Source of the DNA: RFXV01 sp038150465
GTDB lineage: Bacteria; Bacteroidota; Bacteroidia; Flavobacteriales; Schleiferiaceae
Length of the DNA stretch: 64,000 nt
Reading direction: 5' to 3'
NCBI GenBank assembly: GCA_038150465.1
Contig: JAYOTP010000007.1
Span: forward strand, 1 to 64,000
This document shows, piece by piece, positions 33,493 to 41,929 of the stretch. The notes under the pieces were generated by a model. It did no database searches, was not told the origin of the DNA, and was given only the letters and a program-made list of their open reading frames with translations. A program made the translations under genes and the position numbers. How positions within the stretch are numbered: position 1 is the first letter of the stretch; each line of letters opens with the position of its first letter.

Positions 33493-33977
33493 AGGAGATC
33501 GTACTCGTGGCTGCGCTTTCTGAGAACCATGCCATCGGAAAGGACAACCAACTCCTATGGCACCTTCCAGAGGACCTGAAGAGATTTCGCGCAATGACTC
33601 TTGGGCACACAGTGGTCATGGGGAGAAAGACCTTCGACTCCATTGGCAAACCCCTGCCCAAAAGAAAGAATGTGGTGCTGACCCGTAATACGGACTGGTC
33701 GCATCCCGAGGTTTCCGTATTCAACGATATGGAAAAGGCCATAGCTGCGTGTGCGAATGAGACCCTGATGATCCTGGGTGGAGCCGAGATCTATGCCCAG
33801 AGCATGCCTTTTGCCGACAGGCTCGAGCTCACCCATGTACACAGCCATTTCGAGGGTGATGCGTACTTCCCTGCTATCGACGACAACATTTGGGAAGCAG
33901 AACACGGGGAAAGAAAGACCGATGCTGCGTCAGGAATCAGCTACACCTTTTCCAAATGGCTCAGGAAACAGCCTTGA
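33489..33977 (+). CDS. folA: Dihydrofolate reductase
   Basis: 162 residues. It reduces dihydrofolate to tetrahydrofolate with NADPH. AALSENHAIGKDNQLLWHLPEDLKRF at the N-terminus (written here as family core AIGKDNQLLWHLPEDL), HTVVMGRKTFDSIGKPLP (about 39) and MILGGAEIYAQSMP (about 97) are diagnostic. Its 3' end overlaps the 3' end of clpX by 17 bp on the other strand. Confidence 0.97.
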   Translation: MKEIVLVAALSENHAIGKDNQLLWHLPEDLKRFRAMTLGHTVVMGRKTFDSIGKPLPKRKNVVLTRNTDWSHPEVSVFNDMEKAIAACANETLMILGGAEIYAQSMPFADRLELTHVHSHFEGDAYFPAIDDNIWEAEHGERKTDAASGISYTFSKWLRKQP

Positions 33978-35202
33978 GTTTGCTCAGGGTCATCTTGCCC
34001 AACTTGGCCGTCACATAGTCGAGGTCGAGGACCAAGGGTTCCTTCTCCTCGCTTGAAGGAAGTTCGAACATGGCGTCATTGAGGATGGCCTCGCAAATAG
34101 AACGAAGACCTCTTGCCCCCAATTTGAACTCCTGCGCTTTCTGCACAATGCAATCAATGGCATCTTCCCGGACATCCAATTCGATCCCATCGATCTCAAA
34201 CAACTTCTTGAACTGCTTGATGATGGCATTCTTGGGCTCCAGAAGAATGCGCCTTAGGGCTTCCGCATCCAGCGGATAGAGATAGGTCATCACGGGTAAG
34301 CGACCAATGAGCTCAGGGATGAGTCCGAAAGTCTTCAGGTCCTGAGGACTGACGTACTGCAGCAGATTGTCTGTATCGATCTGCTCACGGCCGTGTTGGC
34401 TTTGATAGCCTACAGCCCGCGTATTCAGCCGGTTGGCAATGTGGCGCTGAATACCATCAAATGCGCCTCCAGCGATGAAAAGGATGTTGGAGGTATCCAC
34501 TTCAATGAATTTCTGGTCGGGGTGTTTGCGACCTCCCTGAGGCGGCACATTCACCTTGGTGCCCTCGAGCAATTTGAGCAAAGCCTGCTGAACACCCTCT
34601 CCGGAAACGTCCCGCGTGATGGACGGATTGTCCGATTTCCTGGCGATCTTATCGATCTCATCAACGAAGACGATCCCTCGCTGTGCCGCTTCCACATCGT
34701 AATCCGCCGCCTGCAGAAGCCGCGTGAGTATGCTTTCCACATCTTCACCCACATAACCAGCTTCGGTCAGCACCGTGGCATCCACAATGGTGAACGGCAC
34801 ATTGAGCATGCGCGCAATGGTACGTGCGAGTAAGGTCTTTCCCGTTCCGGTTTCACCCACGAGAACAATATTGCTCTTCTCGATCTCTACTTCCTCGGTC
34901 TCCTTGCCGTGGATGAGTCTTTTATAGTGGTTGTACACAGCAACCGAAAGCACTTTTTTCGCCTCGTCCTGACCGATCACATACTCGTCGAGCAGGGATT
35001 TGATCTCCTGCGGCTTGGTCAGTTTGAGGTTTTCGGCCAGTGCAGATCGCTCCTTTTCCTCCATCTCCTCATGTACGATGGTTCCGGCCTGCTTGATGCA
35101 GTTGTCACAGATATGACCATGGATACCTGCGATCAGAACGCTGGTATCCTTTTTTTCCCGTCCACAGAACGAGCAACTCAAATGCTCCTTTTTTCCGCTC
35201 AT
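33961..35202 (-). CDS. clpX: ATP-dependent Clp protease ATP-binding subunit ClpX
   Basis: 413 residues. A zinc-binding domain (CSFCG near residue 10 and CDNCIK near 33) is followed by the AAA+ module: Walker A GETGTGKTLLART (about 117), pore loop GYVGEDVE (about 150), Walker B IVFVDEIDKIARKS (about 177), and the C-terminal small domain. It unfolds proteins for ClpP. The start overlaps the clpP stop by 4 bp, completing the tig-clpP-clpX operon. Confidence 0.98.
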   Translation of the reverse strand: MSGKKEHLSCSFCGREKKDTSVLIAGIHGHICDNCIKQAGTIVHEEMEEKERSALAENLKLTKPQEIKSLLDEYVIGQDEAKKVLSVAVYNHYKRLIHGKETEEVEIEKSNIVLVGETGTGKTLLARTIARMLNVPFTIVDATVLTEAGYVGEDVESILTRLLQAADYDVEAAQRGIVFVDEIDKIARKSDNPSITRDVSGEGVQQALLKLLEGTKVNVPPQGGRKHPDQKFIEVDTSNILFIAGGAFDGIQRHIANRLNTRAVGYQSQHGREQIDTDNLLQYVSPQDLKTFGLIPELIGRLPVMTYLYPLDAEALRRILLEPKNAIIKQFKKLFEIDGIELDVREDAIDCIVQKAQEFKLGARGLRSICEAILNDAMFELPSSEEKEPLVLDLDYVTAKLGKMTLSKLKAVS

Positions 35203-35879
35203 TTATCGCTGGGCTCTTCTCTTTTCTTGAGCAGGATCTCATCGATGATGCCATATTCTTTCGCCTCCTCACTGCTCATCCAATTGTCCCGATCCGAATC
35301 TTCCTGTATGCGCTCGAAGCTCTGTCCTGTATGATGGGCCTGAATGCGGTAGAGCTCGTCACGCACTTTCTGGGTCTCTTTGAGTGCGATCTCCATGTCG
35401 GAGACCTGTCCTTGGGTGCCACTCATGGGTTGATGGATCATGACCCGGCTGTGCTGTAAGGCCGTCCGTTTCCCCGCCTCTCCTGCTCCTAGTAGAACGG
35501 CTGCCATGGATGCGGCGATCCCCGTACAAATGGTGGCGACATCTGGCCCGACCACCTGCATCGTATCGTATATACCCAAGCCCGCATAGACCGATCCACC
35601 TGGCGAATTCAGGTAGATCTGAATATCCTTCTTGGAATCGACCGACTCCAAGAACAGCAATTGTGCCTGCACGATATTGGCCACCTGATCATTGATCGCC
35701 GTACCCAAGAAAATGATCCGGTCCATCATCAAGCGGGAAAACACATCCATCTGAGCCACATTCAACTGCCGCTCCTCCATGATGTAGGGTGTCAGGCTGG
35801 AGTGCACATAGCCTTCCAGAGTAAGACTGCTGATGCCCTCGTGCTGCGTTGCGTATTTTCTGAATTCTTTTCCGTCCAT
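35199..35879 (-). CDS. clpP: ATP-dependent Clp protease proteolytic subunit ClpP
   Basis: 226 residues. The catalytic triad is seen as Ser in CTGIAASMAAVLL, His in RVMIHQPMSG and Asp in EDSDRDNWMSSEEA. It forms the tetradecameric barrel that works with ClpX. The N-terminal 35 residues (before SSLTPYIMEERQLNV) are a little longer than in E. coli, as in many Bacteroidota. It lies 20 bp downstream of tig. Confidence 0.98.
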   Translation of the reverse strand: MDGKEFRKYATQHEGISSLTLEGYVHSSLTPYIMEERQLNVAQMDVFSRLMMDRIIFLGTAINDQVANIVQAQLLFLESVDSKKDIQIYLNSPGGSVYAGLGIYDTMQVVGPDVATICTGIAASMAAVLLGAGEAGKRTALQHSRVMIHQPMSGTQGQVSDMEIALKETQKVRDELYRIQAHHTGQSFERIQEDSDRDNWMSSEEAKEYGIIDEILLKKREEPSDK

Positions 35880-35899
35880 CTGCTGCTTTAACGTTTGGT

Positions 35900-37234
35900 T
35901 CAGTGAGAGGGTTGACTGTAAAAGTCCTCAACAGAAACCGATTCGACCTTCTTACCAAATTTAGCGCTTAAATGTTCAAGCACTTTGGTCTGCATCGCCT
36001 TCTCGTACAATTTGGAGACCTTATCGCCATCGTTCATGTAGTTCTGAGCGATCGAATCGACCAAGGCAGGATCCATCATCTGTTGACCATAGGCGGCCAT
36101 TTGCTCCCGAACCAAGGCGCGGGCAGCCTCTTGCAGATCCTCATTCTCCACTTTCAGCTCTTCTTGTTCCGCTACGGAAGTCTCAATAAGTTGCCACCTG
36201 ATGCCCTTGGCCATCGCCGGATACTCTTGGTCCACCTGCTCATCGGTCATGGGCTCTGCCCCTTCCTGTGCGGAGATCATCCATTTCCTCAAGAAAGCAT
36301 CTGGAAGAGGAATGTTTTCCTTTTCCAAAAGGTATTCGATCATCGCGTTCTGGAACATGCGCTCCGCATCACCACTGAAGGAAGCCTGAAGTTGCTCAGA
36401 AACCTTGCTGCGGAACTCGGCTTCTTCCGTAACTCCTTTGTGCACTTTCTCAAAGAGGTCCTCAGCCGTCATATCAGCTGGCTCCACGCGAATGATCCCC
36501 TCGATCTTGAAGTTCCACTGCGCCCCATGGGTCTCAAGATGCGCTAAGTCCATGCCCAGGGCCTGGGCAGCATCTTCCAGCTGCGCGAAGTCTGCCTTTA
36601 CATCCAGTTCAACCTCATCGTCTTTTTTTGCGCCGGTCAGCTTCTTGCTCAGCAAAGTGAACCGCTCTTCATCGAGTCGGAAACCCGCCGAATGTGTGTG
36701 GCCATCCTCCTGTCCTTTTTCCGTGCACTGTCCGCGCACGAAATCCGTAGGGCCGACCTCTTCCACCTGCTCCACCTTGCCGTATCGACGGCGAAGAGAA
36801 TCAATCTCATCGTCCACCAAAGCATCGGTGATGTCCACCTGTCGGTAGGGCAGCTTGTCCTTTTTCTCACTGATATTCAGTTTGACCTCAGGGGCCAGAC
36901 CCAGGTCAAATTCAAACTCCTGCTTATCTGACGACCAGTCGATATCGCTTTTTTCACGGGGCATGGGCTGACCCAGCAATGTGAGTTGCTGCTCCTTGAT
37001 GTAGCCATTTATCCCTTCCTGAAGCAACTTGTTCACCTCTTCGATCAGGATGCCCTGACCGTATTGTTTCCTGATAAGACCAGCGGGCACATTCCCCTTT
37101 CTGAAGCCGGGCATTTGAATCGTCTTGCGCACCTCCTGTATTTGGCGTTCTACTTTTTCCGCATAATCGTCTGTCGCCATACCTATTTTGAGTACCGCGG
37201 TCAGGTCTTCGTTCTTTTCCAAATGAAATTGCAT
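35900..37234 (-). CDS. tig: Trigger factor
   Basis: 444 residues from ATG 37234 (MQFHLEKNEDLTAVLKIGM). The frame is open 20 codons upstream, but the promoter box lies there. The ribosome-binding signature is PGFRKGNVPAGLIRKQYG (about 39). The middle part (about 150-240) corresponds to the PPIase domain but is diverged, as is usual in Bacteroidota, and the C-terminal chaperone arms follow (about 260-440). It is a cytosolic chaperone at the ribosome exit tunnel and heads the clp operon. Confidence 0.94.
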   Translation of the reverse strand: MQFHLEKNEDLTAVLKIGMATDDYAEKVERQIQEVRKTIQMPGFRKGNVPAGLIRKQYGQGILIEEVNKLLQEGINGYIKEQQLTLLGQPMPREKSDIDWSSDKQEFEFDLGLAPEVKLNISEKKDKLPYRQVDITDALVDDEIDSLRRRYGKVEQVEEVGPTDFVRGQCTEKGQEDGHTHSAGFRLDEERFTLLSKKLTGAKKDDEVELDVKADFAQLEDAAQALGMDLAHLETHGAQWNFKIEGIIRVEPADMTAEDLFEKVHKGVTEEAEFRSKVSEQLQASFSGDAERMFQNAMIEYLLEKENIPLPDAFLRKWMISAQEGAEPMTDEQVDQEYPAMAKGIRWQLIETSVAEQEELKVENEDLQEAARALVREQMAAYGQQMMDPALVDSIAQNYMNDGDKVSKLYEKAMQTKVLEHLSAKFGKKVESVSVEDFYSQPSH

Positions 37235-37253
37235 GGGGGCAAAAATTAGGGCG

Positions 37254-37261
37254 CAAAAGTA
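37254..37261 (-). promoter_or_regulatory. TAnnTTTG promoter box for tig-clpP-clpX
   Basis: On the minus strand TACTTTTG (37261-37254) is an exact -7 match, 19 bp before the tig ATG. Confidence 0.6.
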
Positions 37262-37410
37262 CTCTTCTTGTTCGGTACAAAAAGCACACAACAAACGAAT
37301 AGGCAGAAGCTTTCGTTAGTTGTTCATTAAACATTTAATAAGTGCTTCGCCTTTATCTCTTGGCTTTGAAAAAAATATTCACATCTTGTGGAAAACGAAA
37401 AGACCAACAT

Positions 37411-38664
37411 ATGTTCAGTCGTTTAAAGTTCGTTCTGTGGGCGTTGATGACCCTTTCCGCCTTCTCTTTGCAGGCACAGAACTGGGAGGACCGCATGAGC
37501 TTTTCGGCCACCCTCATCTATTTTCAGCCCTTCACCGACCTGAACGACGTTCCTCCCGTGAACAACCGACTGAATCTGGGTATAGATGCCGGAATATCCT
37601 ACGATCTAAACAACAGGCTGCACCTGAGGGGCAACTGGATCTTTGGCATGGTCGATGGCGGCGAGCCGCAGTACGGATACTTTGAAACTGTCTTCAACGA
37701 AGCGGCTGTTTTCCTCGATTACGACATCATGCCCTGGGTAAAGCCTCGATCCAAATACGAATGGCATGTTTCAGGTGGCGCTGGAATGATGTTCTTCTAT
37801 TCGAATCTTTTCGATGAACCTGGGAATGGGAAAACGCTGATCAGAAGATATCCTTCAAATGCAGCACCTTGGACATATGCGGGAACAGTGAACATTGGCA
37901 CCAGCCTGCACATTCCGGTGAGCAAGCGTTTCAGTCTGACCCTGGGCGCTGATCTCAAATACATGCTCAACACAGACTATTTGGATGCATACAAGGACGC
38001 CGGGGGATCCGATATGCTTGGCACTTTTGAGGTGGGCATGTCCTTTGAATTGGGACGTAGCTTGAAAGAGGATGAAGTCATCACAAAGAAATCGGTCTAT
38101 GATGAATTCATCAATCAGGAGGGCAGCGCCCAAGCCGAGCTGAACAAGGCCAAACAGATATTCGAAGAGGCCCAGAAAGCTTCTGAGCAGATCGAGAAGG
38201 AAAGAGAGGAAACGGCCAAAGCCATGGCTGAGAAAGATCAGCAGATCGCTGCCTTGAAAGAAGCCTTGGCCAAAGAGCATCCTCCCATCGATCCAGCCAG
38301 TGGCAATAAAGGGAGAGTAGAAACCGATCCATCACAAGGTCAGAAGGCCAACCAAGCGCCAAGCAGCGGATCTGTTGAGGATTGGGAGAAGACCATTGGC
38401 GTGGAAACAGCTCCCAGGACTGCGCCAGCATCCAGCAAGAATGGTATGTGGCATGTAGTGCTCGGGAGTTTTCCGACTGAGGAAGCAGCTTTGAGCTATG
38501 TCCAACGCAAGGGCCTGGATAAACAGCAGATAGTGGTGCGTTTTGTAGAAACGCTGAAAACCTACCGTCTGATCCACAGTTCCTTCAGTGACCAAGATGC
38601 TGCCGGAGCTGCACAAGATGCCATCAAGGATCGATTCCCAAAGGCTTGGATCATACAGTTCTAA
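37411..38664 (+). CDS. Outer-membrane beta-barrel protein with C-terminal SPOR domain
   Basis: 417 residues from ATG 37411 (signal peptide MFSRLKFVLWALMTLSAFSLQAQ). About residues 22-210 alternate as an outer-membrane beta barrel, with KRFSLTLGADLKYMLNTDY near 170. A charged coiled coil follows (about 235-290, EKEREETAKAMAEKDQQIAAL), then a low-complexity linker, then a SPOR domain at the end (about 347-417, WHVVLGSFPTEEAALSYVQ). SPOR domains bind glycan strands stripped of peptides. The protein would link the outer membrane to peptidoglycan, possibly at sites of division. Related barrel-SPOR proteins occur in Bacteroidota; no specific function is known to me. Confidence 0.82.
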   Translation: MFSRLKFVLWALMTLSAFSLQAQNWEDRMSFSATLIYFQPFTDLNDVPPVNNRLNLGIDAGISYDLNNRLHLRGNWIFGMVDGGEPQYGYFETVFNEAAVFLDYDIMPWVKPRSKYEWHVSGGAGMMFFYSNLFDEPGNGKTLIRRYPSNAAPWTYAGTVNIGTSLHIPVSKRFSLTLGADLKYMLNTDYLDAYKDAGGSDMLGTFEVGMSFELGRSLKEDEVITKKSVYDEFINQEGSAQAELNKAKQIFEEAQKASEQIEKEREETAKAMAEKDQQIAALKEALAKEHPPIDPASGNKGRVETDPSQGQKANQAPSSGSVEDWEKTIGVETAPRTAPASSKNGMWHVVLGSFPTEEAALSYVQRKGLDKQQIVVRFVETLKTYRLIHSSFSDQDAAGAAQDAIKDRFPKAWIIQF

Positions 38665-38680
38665 CAGAAACTTCTAAATG

Positions 38681-38712
38681 AAAAAAGGGCCGAAAGATTT
38701 CGGCCCTTTTTT
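38681..38712 (+). terminator. Bidirectional terminator
   Basis: AAAAAAGGGCCGAAA and TTTCGGCCCTTTTTT form a long stem with a short loop. The T run on the plus strand would end the SPOR-protein mRNA and the A run (T on the minus strand) would end tRNA-Leu, so it can serve both. Confidence 0.92.
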
Positions 38713-38714
38713 GT

Positions 38715-38799
38715 TGGTGCGGATGAAGGGAATCGAACCCCCACGCCTCGCGGCGCCAGATCCTAAATCTGGTGCGTCTACCAATTTCGCCACATCCGC
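38715..38799 (-). tRNA. tRNA-Leu (anticodon TAG), CCA encoded
   Basis: On the minus strand the acceptor GCGGATG pairs with CATCCGC, followed by A and an encoded CCA (38717-38715). The anticodon stem is CCAGA/TCTGG and the loop TTTAGGA gives TAG. A long variable arm (CGCCGCGAGGCG) marks it as a class II tRNA. Length is 85 with CCA. Confidence 0.97.
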
Positions 38800-38810
38800 T
38801 TAGGTGCAGA

Positions 38811-38818
38811 CAAAAGTA
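38811..38818 (-). promoter_or_regulatory. TAnnTTTG promoter box for tRNA-Leu
   Basis: On the minus strand TACTTTTG is an exact -7 match, 12 bp before the tRNA. Confidence 0.6.
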
Positions 38819-38861
38819 GGTCCAACAGGGACTTTTCGAAAGTCGGGATCACGGATGATCG

Positions 38862-38869
38862 TAATTTTG
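38862..38869 (+). promoter_or_regulatory. TAnnTTTG promoter box for the flavin reductase operon
   Basis: TAATTTTG is an exact -7 match, 21 bp before the ATG at 38890. The palindromic CTTTTCGAAAG at 832-842 of this kilobase lies about 20 bp upstream of both this box and the divergent tRNA-Leu box. Confidence 0.6.
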
Positions 38870-38889
38870 CGAAATAAGCCGATCCACTT

Positions 38890-39792
38890 ATGAAAAGTTT
38901 GAATCCCAAAGATCTCCCAACGGCTGAATTGCATCAATTGCTCTTGGGATCTGTAGGCCCCCGTCCGATTGCATTGGCCAGTACCATCTCCGGTGACGGA
39001 TCGGTCAATCTGAGTCCTTTCAGCTTCTTCAATGTATTCAGTGCCCACCCGCCCATCTTGATCTTCAGTCCAGCGCGCAGGGTGCGGGACAATACGACCA
39101 AACACACATTGGAAAATGCGAAAGCCACTGGCGAAGTTGTGGTCAATGTGGTCACCTATGCCATGACCGAACAAATGTCCTTATCGAGTACGGAATATGG
39201 GCGCGAGACCAATGAATTCATCAAGTCTGGTTTCACAGAACTGCCTTCAGAGAAGATCGGACCACCTCGAGTAGCCGAATCGCCGGTACAGTTTGAATGC
39301 ACTGTACGCGAGATCGTTCCCCTGGGGACAGAAGGAGGCGCAGGCAACCTCATCCTGGCCGAGATCGTGCGCATGCACATCAACGAACATATCCTCAACG
39401 ATCAAGGGAAGATCGACCCCTATCGGATCGATCTGATCGCCCGAATGGGCGGGGACTGGTACTGCAGAGCGCAAGGCGATGCACTTTTTGAGGTAGCCAA
39501 ACCCATCAGGAAAAAGGGAATTGGCGTGGATGCGCTTCCAAAGAACATTCGACAGAGCTTCATATTGACCGGAAACGATCTCGGAAAATTGGGCAATGTC
39601 GAGTCCATACCCGAACCGGAAGAAGTACAGGAGTACGCTCAGTCCGCTGAGATCCGGAATCTGTTGGGTTCGGCATCTGACGGGCTTGAGATCCGTGAGA
39701 TCCTGCATCAATATGCAGCTGAATTATTGGAAAAAGGAGAGGTCCAAAACGCATGGAAAACCTTACTTTGTGATCCTTTAAACAGAGCCTAA
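38890..39792 (+). CDS. Flavin reductase family protein (FMN-binding split barrel)
   Basis: 300 residues. GPRPIALASTISGDGSVNLSP (about 23; family core RPIALASTISGDGSVN) and FSFFNVFSAHPPILIFSP are typical of the flavin reductase-like split barrel, which binds FMN. FTELPSEKIGPPRVAESPVQFEC (about 116) continues the fold. The last 80 or so residues are an extra helical tail. The physiological reaction is unknown; relatives reduce flavins or act as oxidoreductases. First gene of an operon with DUF3127 and aat, the next gene starting on its stop codon (TAATG). Confidence 0.88.
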   Translation: MKSLNPKDLPTAELHQLLLGSVGPRPIALASTISGDGSVNLSPFSFFNVFSAHPPILIFSPARRVRDNTTKHTLENAKATGEVVVNVVTYAMTEQMSLSSTEYGRETNEFIKSGFTELPSEKIGPPRVAESPVQFECTVREIVPLGTEGGAGNLILAEIVRMHINEHILNDQGKIDPYRIDLIARMGGDWYCRAQGDALFEVAKPIRKKGIGVDALPKNIRQSFILTGNDLGKLGNVESIPEPEEVQEYAQSAEIRNLLGSASDGLEIREILHQYAAELLEKGEVQNAWKTLLCDPLNRA

Positions 39793-40178
39793 TGGAACTA
39801 AGCGGAAGCATCAAAGTCATCCAGGAAGAAGAACGCATTTCCGATCGATTCAAGAAGAGAGGTTTGGTCCTGACCACGCAGGAGCAATACCCTCAGGACA
39901 TCATGATCGAATTCGTGCAGGAGAAAACGGAGTTACTGGACAGCTTTCAGCACGGACAGCAGGTGACCATCTCCATCAATATTCGGGGACGAGAGTGGAA
40001 AAGCCCAAGTGGAGAGGTCAAGTATTTTACAAGCATACAAGGTTGGCGCATTCAAAGATCAGAGGCAGAAGCACCCGGTATGCAGCAACCTATGGGGAAT
40101 TCGAACGATACCGCTCAGCCAGCAGCTGCGCCTGCTCCGGATCTCTCTGACAACGAGGGCGACGACCTTCCTTTCTAG
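39792..40178 (+). CDS. DUF3127 protein, SSB-like
   Basis: 128 residues. MELSGSIKVIQEEERISDRF and KREGL-like strands followed by EFVQEKTELLDSF and ISINIRGREWKSPSGEVKYF form an OB-fold pattern like that of single-stranded-DNA-binding proteins. After a Gln/Ala/Pro-rich linker the protein ends ...DNEGDDLPF, which closely resembles the acidic DDDIPF tip through which SSB recruits repair partners. DUF3127 is found mainly in Bacteroidota. DNA binding is inferred, not shown. It starts on the stop of the flavin reductase gene. Confidence 0.88.
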   Translation: MELSGSIKVIQEEERISDRFKKRGLVLTTQEQYPQDIMIEFVQEKTELLDSFQHGQQVTISINIRGREWKSPSGEVKYFTSIQGWRIQRSEAEAPGMQQPMGNSNDTAQPAAAPAPDLSDNEGDDLPF

Positions 40179-40190
40179 ATCGATTCTCAT

Positions 40191-40868
40191 ATTACAGCGC
40201 ATTGGATCGGACCTGAATCCGACCCACCCGAGGTCCAGGAGACAGATCCGGATCTCGTGGCCATTGGTGGTAATGTGCATCCGGCTTCTTTGATCAAGGC
40301 TTACAGCCAGGGGCTCTTCCCTTGGAATACCCATCCTGAGGTCCCTATGTGGTACAGTCCGGATCCGCGCGCGGTGCTTTCGCCGGGCGCATTCAAATGT
40401 TCCAAAAGCCTGAGATCGGTCATCAGAAAAAAGCGTTTTGAACTCAGGCACAACAGCCGATTTGAGCAGGTGCTTCAGCATTGTGCAGACATCAAGAGAA
40501 AAGGGCAGCATGGCACCTGGCTGCATCCCGAGTTGCAGCGCAGCCTCAACCAACTGCAACAGATGGGGAATGCCCATTCCATCGAAGTTTTCCAAGAAGG
40601 AGAACTGGTGGGCGGACTGTATGGCCTACAGATCGGCAAGGTCTTTTTTGGTGAGTCGATGTTCTCCAAGGTTTCCGACAGCAGCAAGGTCGCATTGTAC
40701 GCACTGTGCCGATCCCTGCCCAATGACGCGCTGATCGATTGCCAGCAGAGGACGGAACATCTCCTGTCTCTGGGTGCGCGCACAATAAGCCGTTCGGAAT
40801 TCCTAAAAACCCTTGACGAACTGACCCATCAGCCCATGCAGCTGGCGCTCGCGGACATCTACTCCTGA
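40191..40868 (+). CDS. aat: Leucyl/phenylalanyl-tRNA-protein transferase (start codon uncertain)
   Basis: The enzyme adds Leu or Phe from tRNA to N-terminal Arg/Lys of proteins, marking them for ClpS-ClpAP. LVAIGGNVHPASLIKAYSQG, GLFPWNTHPEVPMWYSPDPR, HGTWLHPELQRS and GLYGLQIGKVFFGESMFSKV are family motifs. The normal N-terminus should reach about 20 residues upstream of the first standard start (GTG 40257), and that stretch (HWIGPESDPPEVQETDPDL) does look like Aat. No ATG, GTG or TTG occurs there; an ATT at 40191 is the best-placed codon (225 residues). From GTG 40257 the protein would have 203 residues and lack the first strand. The frame is the same as that of the DUF3127 gene, with only its TAG between them. 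Confidence 0.85.
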   Translation: MTAHWIGPESDPPEVQETDPDLVAIGGNVHPASLIKAYSQGLFPWNTHPEVPMWYSPDPRAVLSPGAFKCSKSLRSVIRKKRFELRHNSRFEQVLQHCADIKRKGQHGTWLHPELQRSLNQLQQMGNAHSIEVFQEGELVGGLYGLQIGKVFFGESMFSKVSDSSKVALYALCRSLPNDALIDCQQRTEHLLSLGARTISRSEFLKTLDELTHQPMQLALADIYS

Positions 40869-40891
40869 GCGGATCAGGTCCTAAATGGCCA

Positions 40892-41929
40892 TTAGCCGTT
40901 GCGCACGTCGAGCAGATCGCGCAATCTGTTGCCGATCATCATGAAACTCAATACGGTGAGCATGATCAGGATCCCTGGAGCGAGCGAAAGCCAAGGCTTC
41001 CCCATGAGGATGAAGCTGTAGTGGTCTCGGATCATTCCGCCCCAGCTGGGCACTGGAGGCTGAGCGCCAAGGCCCAAAAAAGACAGACCACTCTCCATGA
41101 GAATGGCCGCGGCAAAATTGGCGGCGGAGACAACGATCAGAGGTGCCCATGAATTGGGCAGGACATGCTTACGCAAAATGTACAGCGATGAAAACCCCTG
41201 AACCACCGCTGCATCCACATACTCCCTTTTGGACTGGCTTTTCACCTCTCCGCGCAGCACCCGGGCCACTTCTACCCACATAGTGAGTCCGATGGCAATG
41301 AATACCTGCCAATGCCCTTTGCCCAGCGCCAAAGTGAGTGCAATGACCAGCAGCAGTGTTGGGATGCTCCAGACCACCTGAAGCAGCCACTGTATGAAGG
41401 AATCCACCCTTCCGCCATAAAATCCCGCTATGGCCCCCAGAGGCACGCCTATGAGCAGCGATATGAACACAGCCACGAAACCCACGGACAAGGAAATGCG
41501 TGCTCCGATGATGAGCCGCGAAAGGACGTCGCGACCATAGCGATCCGTCCCGAGCCAAAAGCTGCGTTGCTGCACTTCATCCTCTGTTGCACGAATGCGG
41601 AATCCGACTTCATCCGGCCTGCCCTCCGGCATCAGATCGTAGGTCGTACCGTTTTTCTGGAAGTCGGCTACCGGATGTATCTGCACGGGTTGCAGCTGTC
41701 CGCTTGTGAACCGTTCCCAGCTGCCGCGCTTTGCATCTCTCTGAACGTATACAAGTGTCTTTGTACCCGGCGGAACAAGCGCCTTGGAGGGCAGCATTTC
41801 ATTGGCGTATTCGGTAGAGACAGGAGCAACGAAGTAGGCCATCAAGGCCGTCATGGAAAGTGCGATGAGCCAGAAAAGAGCGAGGCCGGAGACCGGATCT
41901 TTCCACAGCCCTTTCCAGATCGGGCGCAT
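40892..41929 (-). CDS. ABC transporter permease, OppC/DppC type
   Basis: 345 residues. One N-terminal helix (about 14-36), a periplasmic loop of about 90 residues, then five helices of the BPD permease fold. The EAA-loop is EYVDAAVVQGFSSLYILRKH (about 233), and LGTDRYGRDVLSRLIIGARIS (about 127) is the OppC family signature. It would import di- or oligopeptides or nickel with OppB, OppD/F and a binding protein, none of which are here. The ATG shares one base with the stop of prc (TGATG), so the two are coupled. Confidence 0.88.
   Translation of the reverse strand: MRPIWKGLWKDPVSGLALFWLIALSMTALMAYFVAPVSTEYANEMLPSKALVPPGTKTLVYVQRDAKRGSWERFTSGQLQPVQIHPVADFQKNGTTYDLMPEGRPDEVGFRIRATEDEVQQRSFWLGTDRYGRDVLSRLIIGARISLSVGFVAVFISLLIGVPLGAIAGFYGGRVDSFIQWLLQVVWSIPTLLLVIALTLALGKGHWQVFIAIGLTMWVEVARVLRGEVKSQSKREYVDAAVVQGFSSLYILRKHVLPNSWAPLIVVSAANFAAAILMESGLSFLGLGAQPPVPSWGGMIRDHYSFILMGKPWLSLAPGILIMLTVLSFMMIGNRLRDLLDVRNG

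Noticed and set aside
40178..40257. Frameshift or broken aat gene
   Set aside because: The frame is intact from the TAG of DUF3127 to the end of aat; only the start codon is unusual, so I did not call it a pseudogene.
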